Notes under the pieces: model-generated
Told to the model about the DNA's origin: nothing
Database searches by the model: none
The model's input: the letters and a program-made list of their open reading frames with translations, nothing else
Assembly: GCA_040544425.1 (NCBI GenBank)
Contig: JBEONO010000043.1
Location: 1 to 13,920 of the forward strand
Length of the DNA: 13,920 nucleotides
Origin: Solimicrobium sp040544425
GTDB lineage: Bacteria > Pseudomonadota > Gammaproteobacteria > Burkholderiales > Burkholderiaceae_D
Direction: 5' to 3'
Translations under genes and position numbers: made by a program
Shown: piece by piece, positions 1 through 6,031 of the stretch
How the letters are laid out: each line of letters opens with the position of its first letter
Position numbering within the stretch: position 1 is the stretch's first letter

Positions 1-18
1 TTTTTTGCTTTCACTCAT
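1..18 (-). CDS. IS-A orfA, first six codons only (partial)
   Basis: The first six codons (Met-Ser-Glu-Ser-Lys-Lys) match the start of the intact orfA at 7398. The rest lies beyond the window start. The start codon at 18 follows an AAGGA ribosome site in the leader. The product would be the helix-turn-helix DNA-binding part of an IS3-family transposase. Confidence 0.8.
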
Positions 19-91
19 TTGCTGTCATCCTTTCGAAGACAACAGCTTAAACTACCCGGTGGTTACTGTCTCAAATCGTGGATCCACTATA
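1..91 (-). mobile_element. IS-A copy 1: left end of an IS3-family insertion sequence, cut by window start
   Basis: Reading leftward from 91, the sequence starts TATAGTGGATCCACG and is identical over 91 bp to the sequence starting at 13828. It matches the left end of the complete copy at 7325 with four substitutions. It carries the element's 5' leader, a ribosome site (AAGGA) and the first six codons of orfA (18 down to 1, minus strand). The insertion lies inside the IS-B transposase gene, just after its Ala-Arg codons, and destroys that gene. The right end, and so its target duplication, lies outside the window. Confidence 0.93.
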
Positions 92-843
92 CTGCGCGCC
101 ATGTCGAGCCGTTCAAGAAGCGCAGTTAAGCCATAGTCGTCTCTTAGGGCCTCAATCAGCATCGTCTTCTCCCGGTTGCTCAGCAGTTGCAGGTCGACGC
201 CCAGATCCTTTTTTAGTAATTCATTGGCCTTCTTGAGAAGATCGTGTTCAAGTTGTAGTTTGTAGATGTCGCTCCGGAGCATGTCAATTTGCTGCTCTAA
301 TTTATCCCGATCGGATTCTGACAGCGAGCGTTTATCGCGTTTCATAGAAGTGGGGGCCTCGCGGCCAAGTAGCTGATTCTTCCAGTTGTACAGGGTTACT
401 CGATCAACGTCCAGCTTTCGCGCGACTTCCCGTGCACTTCCATCACGCGTGCACAGCTCGTACACACCGTCACGTTTGGACGCCAAAGTAGCGCTCGGCC
501 GGCCCCTCTTACCAACGACGCATTGCGCGGTTTCCGGATAGCGCTCGCGAACCCATTCCCTTAGCTTCGCACGACCTGGATAGCCCAACATCTTCTTGGT
601 AAACGCAATGCAGTGCCCATGGTTAACGTAATGATCCAGAGCCACATTCTTTTGCTCTTCCGAGTATTTCATTCTTGAGCGAGCGTACCCGCCCTTCAAA
701 TCGCCTCGTTCCTGGAATTCTTCATGCCAGGCCTTCAACGAATTCTTGGTCGCGTAACCTAATTGATGAATCGTCGCTTTGCACCGCCGATCAAGCTTCA
801 GATATAGTTTCACCGCCCGAAGGCGTTCTTCGTATGTGTACAT
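52..843 (-). pseudogene. IS-B transposase, N-terminal part, truncated by IS-A
   Basis: This is the DNA-binding and multimerisation half of an IS3-family transposase. It opens Met-Tyr-Thr-Tyr-Glu-Glu-Arg, followed by two helix-turn-helix-like blocks (about residues 1-60 and 120-160, the latter with VARKLDVDRVTLYNWKNQL). A leucine-zipper-like coiled coil follows (about 180-215, LQLEHDLLKKANELLKKDLG). The next stretch (LSNREKTMLIEAL...LLERLDMAR) is how the OrfB part of this transposase group normally begins, so orfA and orfB are one frame here. Native coding stops at base 92. The last 13 residues and the stop come from the IS-A end. The DDE catalytic domain is missing, so this product cannot transpose DNA by itself. 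The ATG at 843 has a GGAGG ribosome site inside a hairpin. Confidence 0.85.
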
Positions 844-894
844 GGACTACCTCCAAAAGTAGTCCAAGATTTTATCCGCACTCCCGGTGGGTCA
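92..894 (-). mobile_element. IS-B: second IS3-family element, truncated by IS-A copy 1
   Basis: This element is unlike IS-A. It has its own transposase start (ATG at 843), and a likely left end at 894, where the minus strand begins TGACCCACCGGGAGTGCGG. This end is inferred from the TG start and the distance to the transposase; the right end is not in the window to confirm it. IS-A copy 1 has inserted at 91/92, removing the catalytic half from this side. If IS-A can excise or the contig is extended, the remaining DDE half should appear beyond copy 1. Confidence 0.75.
843..866 (-). promoter_or_regulatory. Hairpin covering the ribosome site and start codon of the IS-B transposase
   Basis: On the minus strand TGGACTAC (866-859) pairs perfectly with GTAGTCCA (850-843) around the 8-nt loop TTTTGGAG. 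The GGAGG Shine-Dalgarno run spans loop and stem, and the A of the start codon is the last stem base. In RNA this would hide the ribosome site. Sequestering structures that limit transposase translation are established for other insertion sequences; the role here is inference. Confidence 0.55.
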
Positions 895-1056
895 ATATTC
901 AGTCGGCGCCAACACATTGACAACACTTCGGCGCATATTCGTTCGATCGATGTTTTACTATCACAGCAAAAAAATATTGATGAAGAAATGCGAAAATTTG
1001 TTGAAGAGGATTAGCCGATCATTCGTGAAAGGTTAAAAAGCTTTGATACGTTCTAG
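895..1056 (+). pseudogene. Possible decayed IS110-type transposase remnant
   Basis: Read from 895, this frame gives about 39 residues ending IDEEMRKFVEED, then a TAG at 1012, then PIIRERLKSFDTF and another TAG at 1054. The spacing of HIRSID, the coiled stretch, Asp-(stop)-Pro and ERL resembles the segment before the SIPGIG motif of IS110-family transposases, but no GIG motif is readable. Two in-frame stops mean it is not functional. IS-B ends exactly at 894, so IS-B may have inserted into it. The family assignment is pattern recognition only and is weak. Confidence 0.3.
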
Positions 1057-1226
1057 GAGCCAGCTTCACGTTTTACAAAGCAAAAGCAACACCAGTAATA
1101 CTAGGGTCATACAGCTAAAAAATGGGATTACATAACCCTCCAGTCGATTCGATGGAGCTGGCCCTCCGCACCAATAAATTAGTGTCGATTTGCCACCGCA
1201 GAATTATGGACAAACCGAGCATATAG
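1057..1226. other. Non-coding gap; nothing recognised
   Basis: Together with the possible remnant at 895-1056 this makes a 332-bp stretch without an intact gene. I see no convincing terminator for the leftward gene that stops at 1227 and no repeat shared with the rest of the window. It is probably debris from nested insertions. Confidence 0.5.
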
Positions 1227-2588
1227 CTACTCGACCACCTTAGATCCCTCCAATTGATTTTGGATATCTATGCGAATTGCTGTGGCTACAGTGTGCTTGA
1301 AATATTTACAGTTTTTTGTGATTGTGGAAATTGAGGTTCCCGTTTCCCGCAATTTTGATCGTATTTTGTGGTAACTTATTTCTGGATCTTCTTTAATCCA
1401 GCTTTCTATTTTAGTCCGAATTTCTTTACTGATTACACCACTTGAATTTGTGGCAGTTTCGCCGGTCATCACGCTAATATATTTTTCATTTTCGCTAATT
1501 TCAACCAGGCGATCAATTTTTTTGAAGGCCGACCAGACAGATTGCCTTGTGATGCCAAGCTCTCGAGCAATTTGTGATTGTGTCCAATTTTTTTCGCGCA
1601 ATTGAAAAACTTTTTCTATCAGAGTTTTTTTATTACCTGCGCTGTCACTGGTTTTGATCATCTGCGAACGAACCAGGTCGTATGCGGACTTTCGGATATG
1701 GTCCATTTCTTTGCATGAAATAGCATACTCTATGGCATATAGCGATTTAGATTTATTTATAAGTGATTCTATTTCATTGTGAAACGCCTGCTTGTATCTT
1801 AGGTCATTACGATATTGCGAGTTAACACTTTTGGGAGCGTGGAAATCGCAAAACCTATCATTCTTCTTGAAGTCAGAATCTGTATATGGAGCATTTTTCT
1901 GGTCTAATACCTTCGACCATTGCGTTAATCGCCAGCATAACTCGCAGTATTGAGAACATCGATAGCGAGTGCGCTTATCTGGCAATGATTTTTTGCTGAC
2001 TTCGTTCGAATCCTTCGTATTTCGTTTTTTTTCTTTGATGTAAAAGGTCTGATTGCTCAGTGGTCTAAATCTACCTGACGATATAAACCAAATAATTTCA
2101 AGCAACGCTTCTAAAGTACTCAATAGACTTGGGTCATCGTCATAACGGCGCTGCTCGTCTTTTGCAATCCGTATTGCATACTGGATGTTATCAAACCATT
2201 GTTGAATGTTTGTTTCAGCCTGAGTGACCCGCGAGCGAAATTGACTGGGGTTAGTAGACTTGTATTGAACGACCGACAGGCGATTAACTTCACTTTTGAC
2301 AAACTGTTCTTGAGCTCGTTCGTCGACCCAGAAATCTGGTGCCTTTTTGCCGATCTCCGACATTTTCTTAGGAAGTAAGCGCCGGTCTAAATATTTTTCA
2401 TTCTTTTCCAAGAACGCTGCTATTGGTTCATCGAGGTGCTCCTTGACCTTCCTCCAAATCGAAAAGTGATTGACAGCCGTCGTTGTGTAGCGGGTGGAGT
2501 TTGTGCCCTGATGCGGTTGGGCAATGTCTATAAGTAGCGTGTTAATCGCTTTAGCAATTTCGGTGTCGCAGGAATTCAGAATTTGCAT
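1227..2588 (-). CDS. Unrecognised 453-residue protein with Cys/His cluster and helix-turn-helix
   Basis: I do not recognise this family. From the ATG at 2588, the first half is mostly charged helices. A possible zinc-binding cluster follows at about residues 211-250: C211, C215 and C218 (RCSQYCELC), then FCDFH with C247 and H250. At about 336-356 is a clear helix-turn-helix (WTQSQIARELGITRQSVWSAF), so DNA binding is likely. The C-terminal 90 residues hold a second region that may bind DNA. A longer frame starts at a TTG at 2600, but the ATG at 2588 is preferred because GAGAG sits 5 nt upstream. A good promoter lies at 2659-2686. The gene diverges from the small DNA-binding gene at 2771. It is AT-rich compared with the relaxase. 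Possibilities include a plasmid regulator or an unfamiliar replication protein; neither is shown. Confidence 0.75.
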   Translation of the reverse strand: MQILNSCDTEIAKAINTLLIDIAQPHQGTNSTRYTTTAVNHFSIWRKVKEHLDEPIAAFLEKNEKYLDRRLLPKKMSEIGKKAPDFWVDERAQEQFVKSEVNRLSVVQYKSTNPSQFRSRVTQAETNIQQWFDNIQYAIRIAKDEQRRYDDDPSLLSTLEALLEIIWFISSGRFRPLSNQTFYIKEKKRNTKDSNEVSKKSLPDKRTRYRCSQYCELCWRLTQWSKVLDQKNAPYTDSDFKKNDRFCDFHAPKSVNSQYRNDLRYKQAFHNEIESLINKSKSLYAIEYAISCKEMDHIRKSAYDLVRSQMIKTSDSAGNKKTLIEKVFQLREKNWTQSQIARELGITRQSVWSAFKKIDRLVEISENEKYISVMTGETATNSSGVISKEIRTKIESWIKEDPEISYHKIRSKLRETGTSISTITKNCKYFKHTVATAIRIDIQNQLEGSKVVE

Positions 2589-2658
2589 TAATGCTCTCAA
2601 TGGTTCAATTGATCGGGGCGCGATAGCCGGAAATCATCAATTATTTTATCGTTAAGCG

Positions 2659-2686
2659 ATTATATCTTGTTAGTCAAAAGAGTCCA
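2659..2686 (-). promoter_or_regulatory. Predicted sigma-70 promoter of the 453-residue protein gene
   Basis: On the minus strand the -35 box TGGACT (2686-2681) is followed by a 16-bp spacer and a perfect -10 box TATAAT (2664-2659). Transcription would start near 2652, leaving about 60 nt of leader before the ATG at 2588. One copy of the repeat TTAGTCAA (plus strand, 2670-2677) lies inside the spacer, where a bound repressor would block RNA polymerase. Confidence 0.5.
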
Positions 2687-2710
2687 TTTTTTGTCAGCTA
2701 AATTAGTCAA
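2670..2710. repeat. Two direct TTAGTCAA repeats between divergent genes
   Basis: TTAGTCAA occurs at 2670-2677 and 2703-2710, 33 bp apart start to start, about three helical turns. The first copy lies between the -10 and -35 boxes of the leftward promoter. This suggests operator half-sites for one of the two neighbouring HTH proteins. The role is inference. Confidence 0.4.
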
Positions 2711-2770
2711 TAACATAGTTCTTTTCATATCAAATAACTAACACTAGTATGCTGAAACCAACCACAGTTA

Positions 2771-3001
2771 ATGAAAGGAAATCAATTGAATACGGAAGAA
2801 TATCTACTTAAGCAATACGGATCTCCGCTGCTGTCTTTATTGCAATTATCCAAGATCCTGAATCGTAGTCCGGATGGCCTCCGTATTACGTTATCCGGCA
2901 ACAGCGATCTTGCGAAAAAATTAAGGCCAATCCGAGTAAAAATCGGCCGCCGTGTATTTTTTCGGACATCAAAAATCGCCGAATTTATCGACGAAGCGTG
3001 A
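2771..3001 (+). CDS. Small helix-turn-helix / excisionase-like DNA-binding protein
   Basis: This 76-residue protein contains LLSLLQLSKILNRSPDGLRITL, a helix-turn-helix-like stretch, followed by KIGRRVFFRTSKIAEFID. That second stretch resembles the recognition wing of small MerR/excisionase-type plasmid and phage proteins. It probably binds DNA as a local regulator. The start is uncertain. The ATG at 2771 has no ribosome site, whereas the in-frame TTG at 2786 follows AAAGGA with normal spacing. The same AAAGGAAAT motif precedes the next gene, and the protein would then begin Met-Asn-Thr-Glu-Glu-Tyr. The gene is followed by three rightward genes, possibly one operon. Confidence 0.7.
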   Translation: MKGNQLNTEEYLLKQYGSPLLSLLQLSKILNRSPDGLRITLSGNSDLAKKLRPIRVKIGRRVFFRTSKIAEFIDEA

Positions 3002-3052
3002 ATTTGCATCACTCACTCATTGAAGTTTTTAACTATTAATAAAGGAAATACT

Positions 3053-3430
3053 ATGAAATTTAAAAATAAGTATCACGTAGAGCATGCTGTTTGCCTGGCA
3101 TTTACCAAGCTAGGTATGTTGGCAGGTGTCAACGTAGGGTATGGCACAGGGCCCGATGACCTGGATCAAGATTTGATCATGGCGTGCTACGAATCAAATT
3201 TTGGAGATCCCCATTTTTTGGGTGGGCCAACTTGCATCATCCGAATTGAATCAATGGAAAAAATTGACAAGGTTTTTACCAAAGCGTTTGGCGTCGCAGA
3301 CAGATTGGCCCACTACATATCGGCACATGGCAGCGTGAATAAAGTCAAATTGGCCAAACAAAATCATGCCGTCATTGTTGCTGCCCATCGATGGTTGATT
3401 CAGTCGGTCAACGCCACGGATAAAAACTAA
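3053..3430 (+). CDS. Hypothetical protein, 125 residues
   Basis: The product is not recognised. The frame opens at 3020, but the ATG at 3053 is chosen because AAAGGA lies 7 nt upstream. The protein is soluble-looking, with no signal peptide or membrane segment. It has a Gly/Asp-rich early part (GYGTGPDDLDQDLIMACYESNFGDPHFLGGP) and a helical C-terminal half. Its place, between a small DNA-binding gene and a partition-type ATPase gene and followed by a hairpin, suggests it belongs to the plasmid maintenance operon. No function can be assigned. Confidence 0.65.
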   Translation: MKFKNKYHVEHAVCLAFTKLGMLAGVNVGYGTGPDDLDQDLIMACYESNFGDPHFLGGPTCIIRIESMEKIDKVFTKAFGVADRLAHYISAHGSVNKVKLAKQNHAVIVAAHRWLIQSVNATDKN

Positions 3431-3433
3431 TTC

Positions 3434-3450
3434 TGGGGCGAACAGCCCCA
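3434..3450 (+). terminator. Short hairpin after the 125-residue protein gene
   Basis: TGGGGC (3434-3439) pairs with GCCCCA (3445-3450) around GAACA, 4 bases past the stop codon. There is no U-run after it, so it is a weak terminator or an RNA-stability element. Confidence 0.35.
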
Positions 3451-3513
3451 CTATCTCAATCAATCAAAGCGATTCGGCATCAACAATTTGATGTCGGATA
3501 CATAGAAAGCGAA

Positions 3514-4218
3514 ATGAATATGACCAATATAGCCGTTTTAAATTTCTCGGGAAATGTCGGTAAAACGACCGTGGCACGCCACCTTCTCTCCGAGCGCATG
3601 CATGGCGCGAAAATATTTTCAATCGAAACGATCAACTCGGACGGAGCAGAAGGCGATGCATTGCGCGGCCGTGAAATTATCAAAGTCCAAATTGAGATGC
3701 AGATGATCAATAATGCTGTCGTCGATATTGGTTCATCTAATGTTGAAGATGTGGTGGCAGTTTGGAACCAGAATCCAGGCATGCATGACGATTTCGATTA
3801 CTTCATTGTGCCAGTTGTCCCGGCGATGAAGCAGCAGCGCGACACGATCTCGACAATAGAAACATTGTCCCAACTCGGCATCCACGAAAAAAAAATTCGC
3901 GTGGTCTTTAACCAGGTGGATATGACGGATAACCCGGAGACGGTCTTTTCTGGTATTTGGCAATACCAGCGCCAGGAAAAAAAATTTACGTTACACCCAT
4001 CTGCCGTAATTCATGCCAATCCACTTTATACACGGCTGGCCGGATCAAGTATGAGCATCAAGCAGATCCTGACCGACACAACTGACTATAAATCCTTGAT
4101 TCAAAAAACAGAGGTTAAGGAGGAAAAGCTGCGGTTGCTTCAACTCGTCGCGTTGCAGCGCGCTGCCGCCGGAGTGACAAAAGAGCTGGATGCAGTATTC
4201 AATTGTTTATTGAAATGA
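3514..4218 (+). CDS. StbB-like plasmid stability / mobilization ATPase (ParA superfamily)
   Basis: This 234-residue cytoplasmic P-loop ATPase resembles the StbB proteins of conjugative plasmids and the ParA-like mobilization proteins (TraL/MobD type). Residues 11-19 form the Walker A loop, FSGNVGKTT, right at the N-terminus. The lysine of the ParA signature (KGGxGKT) is replaced. AVVDIGSSNVED (about 68-79) is the switch/Walker A' region, and YFIVPVVPAMKQQ (about 96-108) and IRVVFNQVD (about 127-135) are the following beta strands. In families of this kind the ATPase affects plasmid stability and transfer; that role here is inferred from similarity. The gene sits just upstream of a membrane protein gene (3 to 12 nt gap), as StbB and StbC are paired elsewhere. 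An alternative ATG lies at 3520. Confidence 0.75.
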   Translation: MNMTNIAVLNFSGNVGKTTVARHLLSERMHGAKIFSIETINSDGAEGDALRGREIIKVQIEMQMINNAVVDIGSSNVEDVVAVWNQNPGMHDDFDYFIVPVVPAMKQQRDTISTIETLSQLGIHEKKIRVVFNQVDMTDNPETVFSGIWQYQRQEKKFTLHPSAVIHANPLYTRLAGSSMSIKQILTDTTDYKSLIQKTEVKEEKLRLLQLVALQRAAAGVTKELDAVFNCLLK

Positions 4219-4230
4219 CGGGTGTCGAAT

Positions 4231-4815
4231 ATGGCGGATAACACCTTAAATTTACTGATCGCAGAAATGCTGGGCGATGTCGGGAAGTTGCATAAGGAAG
4301 TCCAGGATCTGAAACGAACAATTCCGGTCCTGACTGAAAAAATTGTGCAAACATCAAAAACCATTGTGGATACCAATTCAAACCTGTCCAGCAATGCAGT
4401 TGCTGGGGCAAAAAACGACGCCTATTGGTTGGCCTTCATGGGAGGTACTGGTCTGGCAATTTTATTCGGCCTGAGTGGATATTGTTTGCGGTATGCGCTG
4501 GATGCCCGTTCATTGCAGCGATCTCAGGAACTTGTTGCTGAAGCCAATGAACGGGCTGAATCAGCAGAAACGGTAGCTAAAGCCAATGCCGATCAGACCA
4601 TCGATGCGGTCCGCAAAGTGAGCGGCTGGGCCGCTACGAGAGAAGGCCGGTTAGCCAAACAGTTTTTTGATGAAGGAACCTGGAAAAACGCGGTGGCATG
4701 CAACAGTCCACACTGGAACATTGTTGTCACCAACGATGGAAAATGGTGTGTGCCAATGCGCCGACCGATTCTGGGCGGGGATGATGGGCAGCAGTATGGC
4801 TGGCGGATTCCGTAA
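4231..4815 (+). CDS. Membrane-anchored protein in StbC/MobE-like position
   Basis: This 194-residue protein (from the ATG at 4231; a GTG at 4222 would add three residues) has an N-terminal helical segment with coiled-coil character (about 15-50). One membrane segment follows (about 65-87, YWLAFMGGTGLAILFGLSGY), then a second charged helical segment (about 92-130). The C-terminal domain is compact and rich in Trp/Gly, ending GWRIP. It lies 12 nt after the StbB-like gene and is probably co-translated with it. In relatives the second gene of this pair (StbC or MobE) also accompanies the ATPase, but I see no sequence feature that proves the family. It may anchor the ATPase or the relaxosome at the inner membrane. 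Confidence 0.6.
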   Translation: MADNTLNLLIAEMLGDVGKLHKEVQDLKRTIPVLTEKIVQTSKTIVDTNSNLSSNAVAGAKNDAYWLAFMGGTGLAILFGLSGYCLRYALDARSLQRSQELVAEANERAESAETVAKANADQTIDAVRKVSGWAATREGRLAKQFFDEGTWKNAVACNSPHWNIVVTNDGKWCVPMRRPILGGDDGQQYGWRIP

Positions 4816-4911
4816 TGCATGTGAATAAATCGAGCGAACGGTCAGATTCTCCAGAATTCGTGAATAACCGGTTTATAAATCAGTGTGTTTTGATTGGTGA
4901 AATTAGCGGAT

Positions 4912-5289
4912 TCATTTTTTATTGGAATTGGGAGAGACCAGGGAATCAATATCGTGTTCATCCAACCCACCGGTAATGTAGCGATTTGCCTTCTTGCGTA
5001 CATCCCTAGTTGGTTCGTCGCGGGATATGAAGTCGGTAGAGGCGGATGTGACCGGTTCGCCGACGGTGCTAGCCAATTTTGGTGGCTTAGTTACGTTATT
5101 TTCACGAGATTTAATGAACTGCCTCACTGCTTCTGCTGATACATGGACCCCATTGTGTGCCAGAAATTCCCCGATCTGCCAGTTGGCATAGCCTTTGTCG
5201 CGGAGTTCGAAAATGGGATCCGTGAACGGATCCATCTGTGAACGCTTTCGATTAGGACGCATCGTTTTTTCAAATTCAGTGATGTCCAT
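4912..5289 (-). CDS. HTH protein divergent from the mobilization genes
   Basis: This 125-residue protein has a well-formed N-terminal DNA-binding-like domain. FEKTMRPNRKRSQMDPF (about 6-22) leads into YANWQIGEFLAHNGVHVS and AEAVRQFIKSR (about 34-63), the pattern of a helix-turn-helix in which alternate Gln-Ile and Val-Arg-Phe residues form the helices. The C-terminal half is polar and probably disordered. The gene reads away from the putative oriT at 5500-5650, so it could bind there as a relaxosome accessory or repressor, by analogy with StbA-type or TraK-type proteins next to oriT on other plasmids. That role is inferred from position. No ribosome site is obvious at 5289; a later Met (residue 10) is possible. 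Confidence 0.65.
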   Translation of the reverse strand: MDITEFEKTMRPNRKRSQMDPFTDPIFELRDKGYANWQIGEFLAHNGVHVSAEAVRQFIKSRENNVTKPPKLASTVGEPVTSASTDFISRDEPTRDVRKKANRYITGGLDEHDIDSLVSPNSNKK

Positions 5290-5517
5290 GGTTTGTCGTT
5301 TCGTAGAGGTGATCAGAAAACATATGTCGTTTTGTGTGCCTTGGAAATAAGTGTTTTGGATGCATTATACAAGTAAAACAAAGTCAATACAAGCTTCAAA
5401 ATAGTATTAACAATATATAGCAATTCAGAAACAACATAAACAAAGTAAAAACAATCAATAAACAAGCTTATGATCAAATTGAATAAAAGCGGTAAGGCAC
5501 GACAGTCAACGTTTACA

Positions 5518-5544
5518 AAAACGTCCCCATACGGGGAGCGTTTT
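5518..5544. repeat. oriT-region hairpin 1
   Basis: AAAACG-TCCCC pairs with GGGGA-CGTTTT around ATAC, with one unpaired G at 5538. The arms are 5518-5528 and 5533-5544. It is the strongest hairpin in the region. Confidence 0.75.
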
Positions 5545-5563
5545 GGTAATCGTCGACGCATGC

Positions 5564-5581
5564 TAAAGGGAGGTCCCTTTA
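5564..5581. repeat. oriT-region hairpin 2
   Basis: TAAAGGGA (5564-5571) and TCCCTTTA (5574-5581) form a perfect inverted repeat with only GG between them. In single strand the loop would open to four bases, leaving a 7-bp stem. Confidence 0.75.
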
Positions 5582-5617
5582 ATCCCCGTGCTACACGCAC
5601 CTGTCGGAGTGTCACAT

Positions 5618-5646
5618 TGACCCAGTTGTTAACTGGACGTGGGTCA
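5618..5646. repeat. oriT-region nested inverted repeat 3
   Basis: The outer arms TGACCCA (5618-5624) and TGGGTCA (5640-5646) enclose an overlapping inner pair, CCAGTT (5622-5627) and AACTGG (5631-5636), around GTT. It lies 25 bp before the MobC-like start, where a relaxosome protein or an autorepressor could bind. Confidence 0.7.
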
Positions 5647-5671
5647 TCCCACTAATTAGAGCGAGCAATAA

Positions 5672-6031
5672 ATGGCACGGCCAACCAAATCGAATGAGGA
5701 GAAATTGTGCAAGTCTGTGGCATTCAGGCTGACTGAACTCGACTTTAATATTTATCAAAAAAAGTTTATGGCGTCCGGTCTCAAGCAATCTGAATTTTTC
5801 CGTCGTCATGTCCTGACGAATTCCACGACTATTGCTGCGCCGTCCCGGACCGCTGCGCGAGCCGTACTACTTTTATCGAAAGTATCGAACAATATTAATC
5901 AGCTTGCACATCGCGCCAATATTGACAATCGTTCCGGCAAACTGAATGACATCGTATTTCAGCAGATCCTGTCGCAATTGACGCTATTGAATGATTACGT
6001 ACAAGTCATGGTGGATGAGGCCCGTAAATGA
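5672..6031 (+). CDS. mobC: MobC-like relaxosome accessory protein
   Basis: This 119-residue protein matches the bacterial mobilization protein MobC pattern. The basic N-terminus (ARPTKSNEEKLCKSVAFRLTE) probably forms a ribbon-helix-helix-type DNA-binding fold. About residues 40-49 (SEFFRRHVLT) are followed by the family's signature stretch VSNNINQLAHRANIDNRSG (about 71-89) and a helical C-terminus. MobC proteins help the relaxase open DNA at the nic site. Its position fits: it follows the putative oriT and its stop overlaps the relaxase start (ATGA at 6028-6031), so the two are translationally coupled. The start at 5672 has only a weak ribosome site (GAGCGAG). Confidence 0.8.
   Translation: MARPTKSNEEKLCKSVAFRLTELDFNIYQKKFMASGLKQSEFFRRHVLTNSTTIAAPSRTAARAVLLLSKVSNNINQLAHRANIDNRSGKLNDIVFQQILSQLTLLNDYVQVMVDEARK

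Larger units (their letters stand above)
5290..5671. other. Non-coding region with putative origin of transfer (oriT)
   Basis: These 382 bp between the divergent HTH gene and the MobC-like gene hold three inverted repeats in the right 140 bp (5518-5646), after an AT-rich left half (about 5340-5500). Origins of transfer usually sit beside relaxosome genes and contain such repeats, so this is the best oriT candidate in the window. I could not identify a nic-site core of a known relaxase class. Two open frames cross the region (5470-5655 plus, 5313-5615 minus), but both span the hairpins and look like chance frames. Confidence 0.6.

Noticed and set aside
675..920. Plus-strand open frame opposite the IS-B transposase
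   Set aside because: It is antisense to a clear transposase reading frame and matches no domain pattern.
5313..5655. Overlapping open frames across the oriT-like region (5470-5655 plus; 5313-5615 minus) as genes
   Set aside because: Both cross the hairpins, have odd low-complexity composition and no ribosome site; they are best explained as chance frames.
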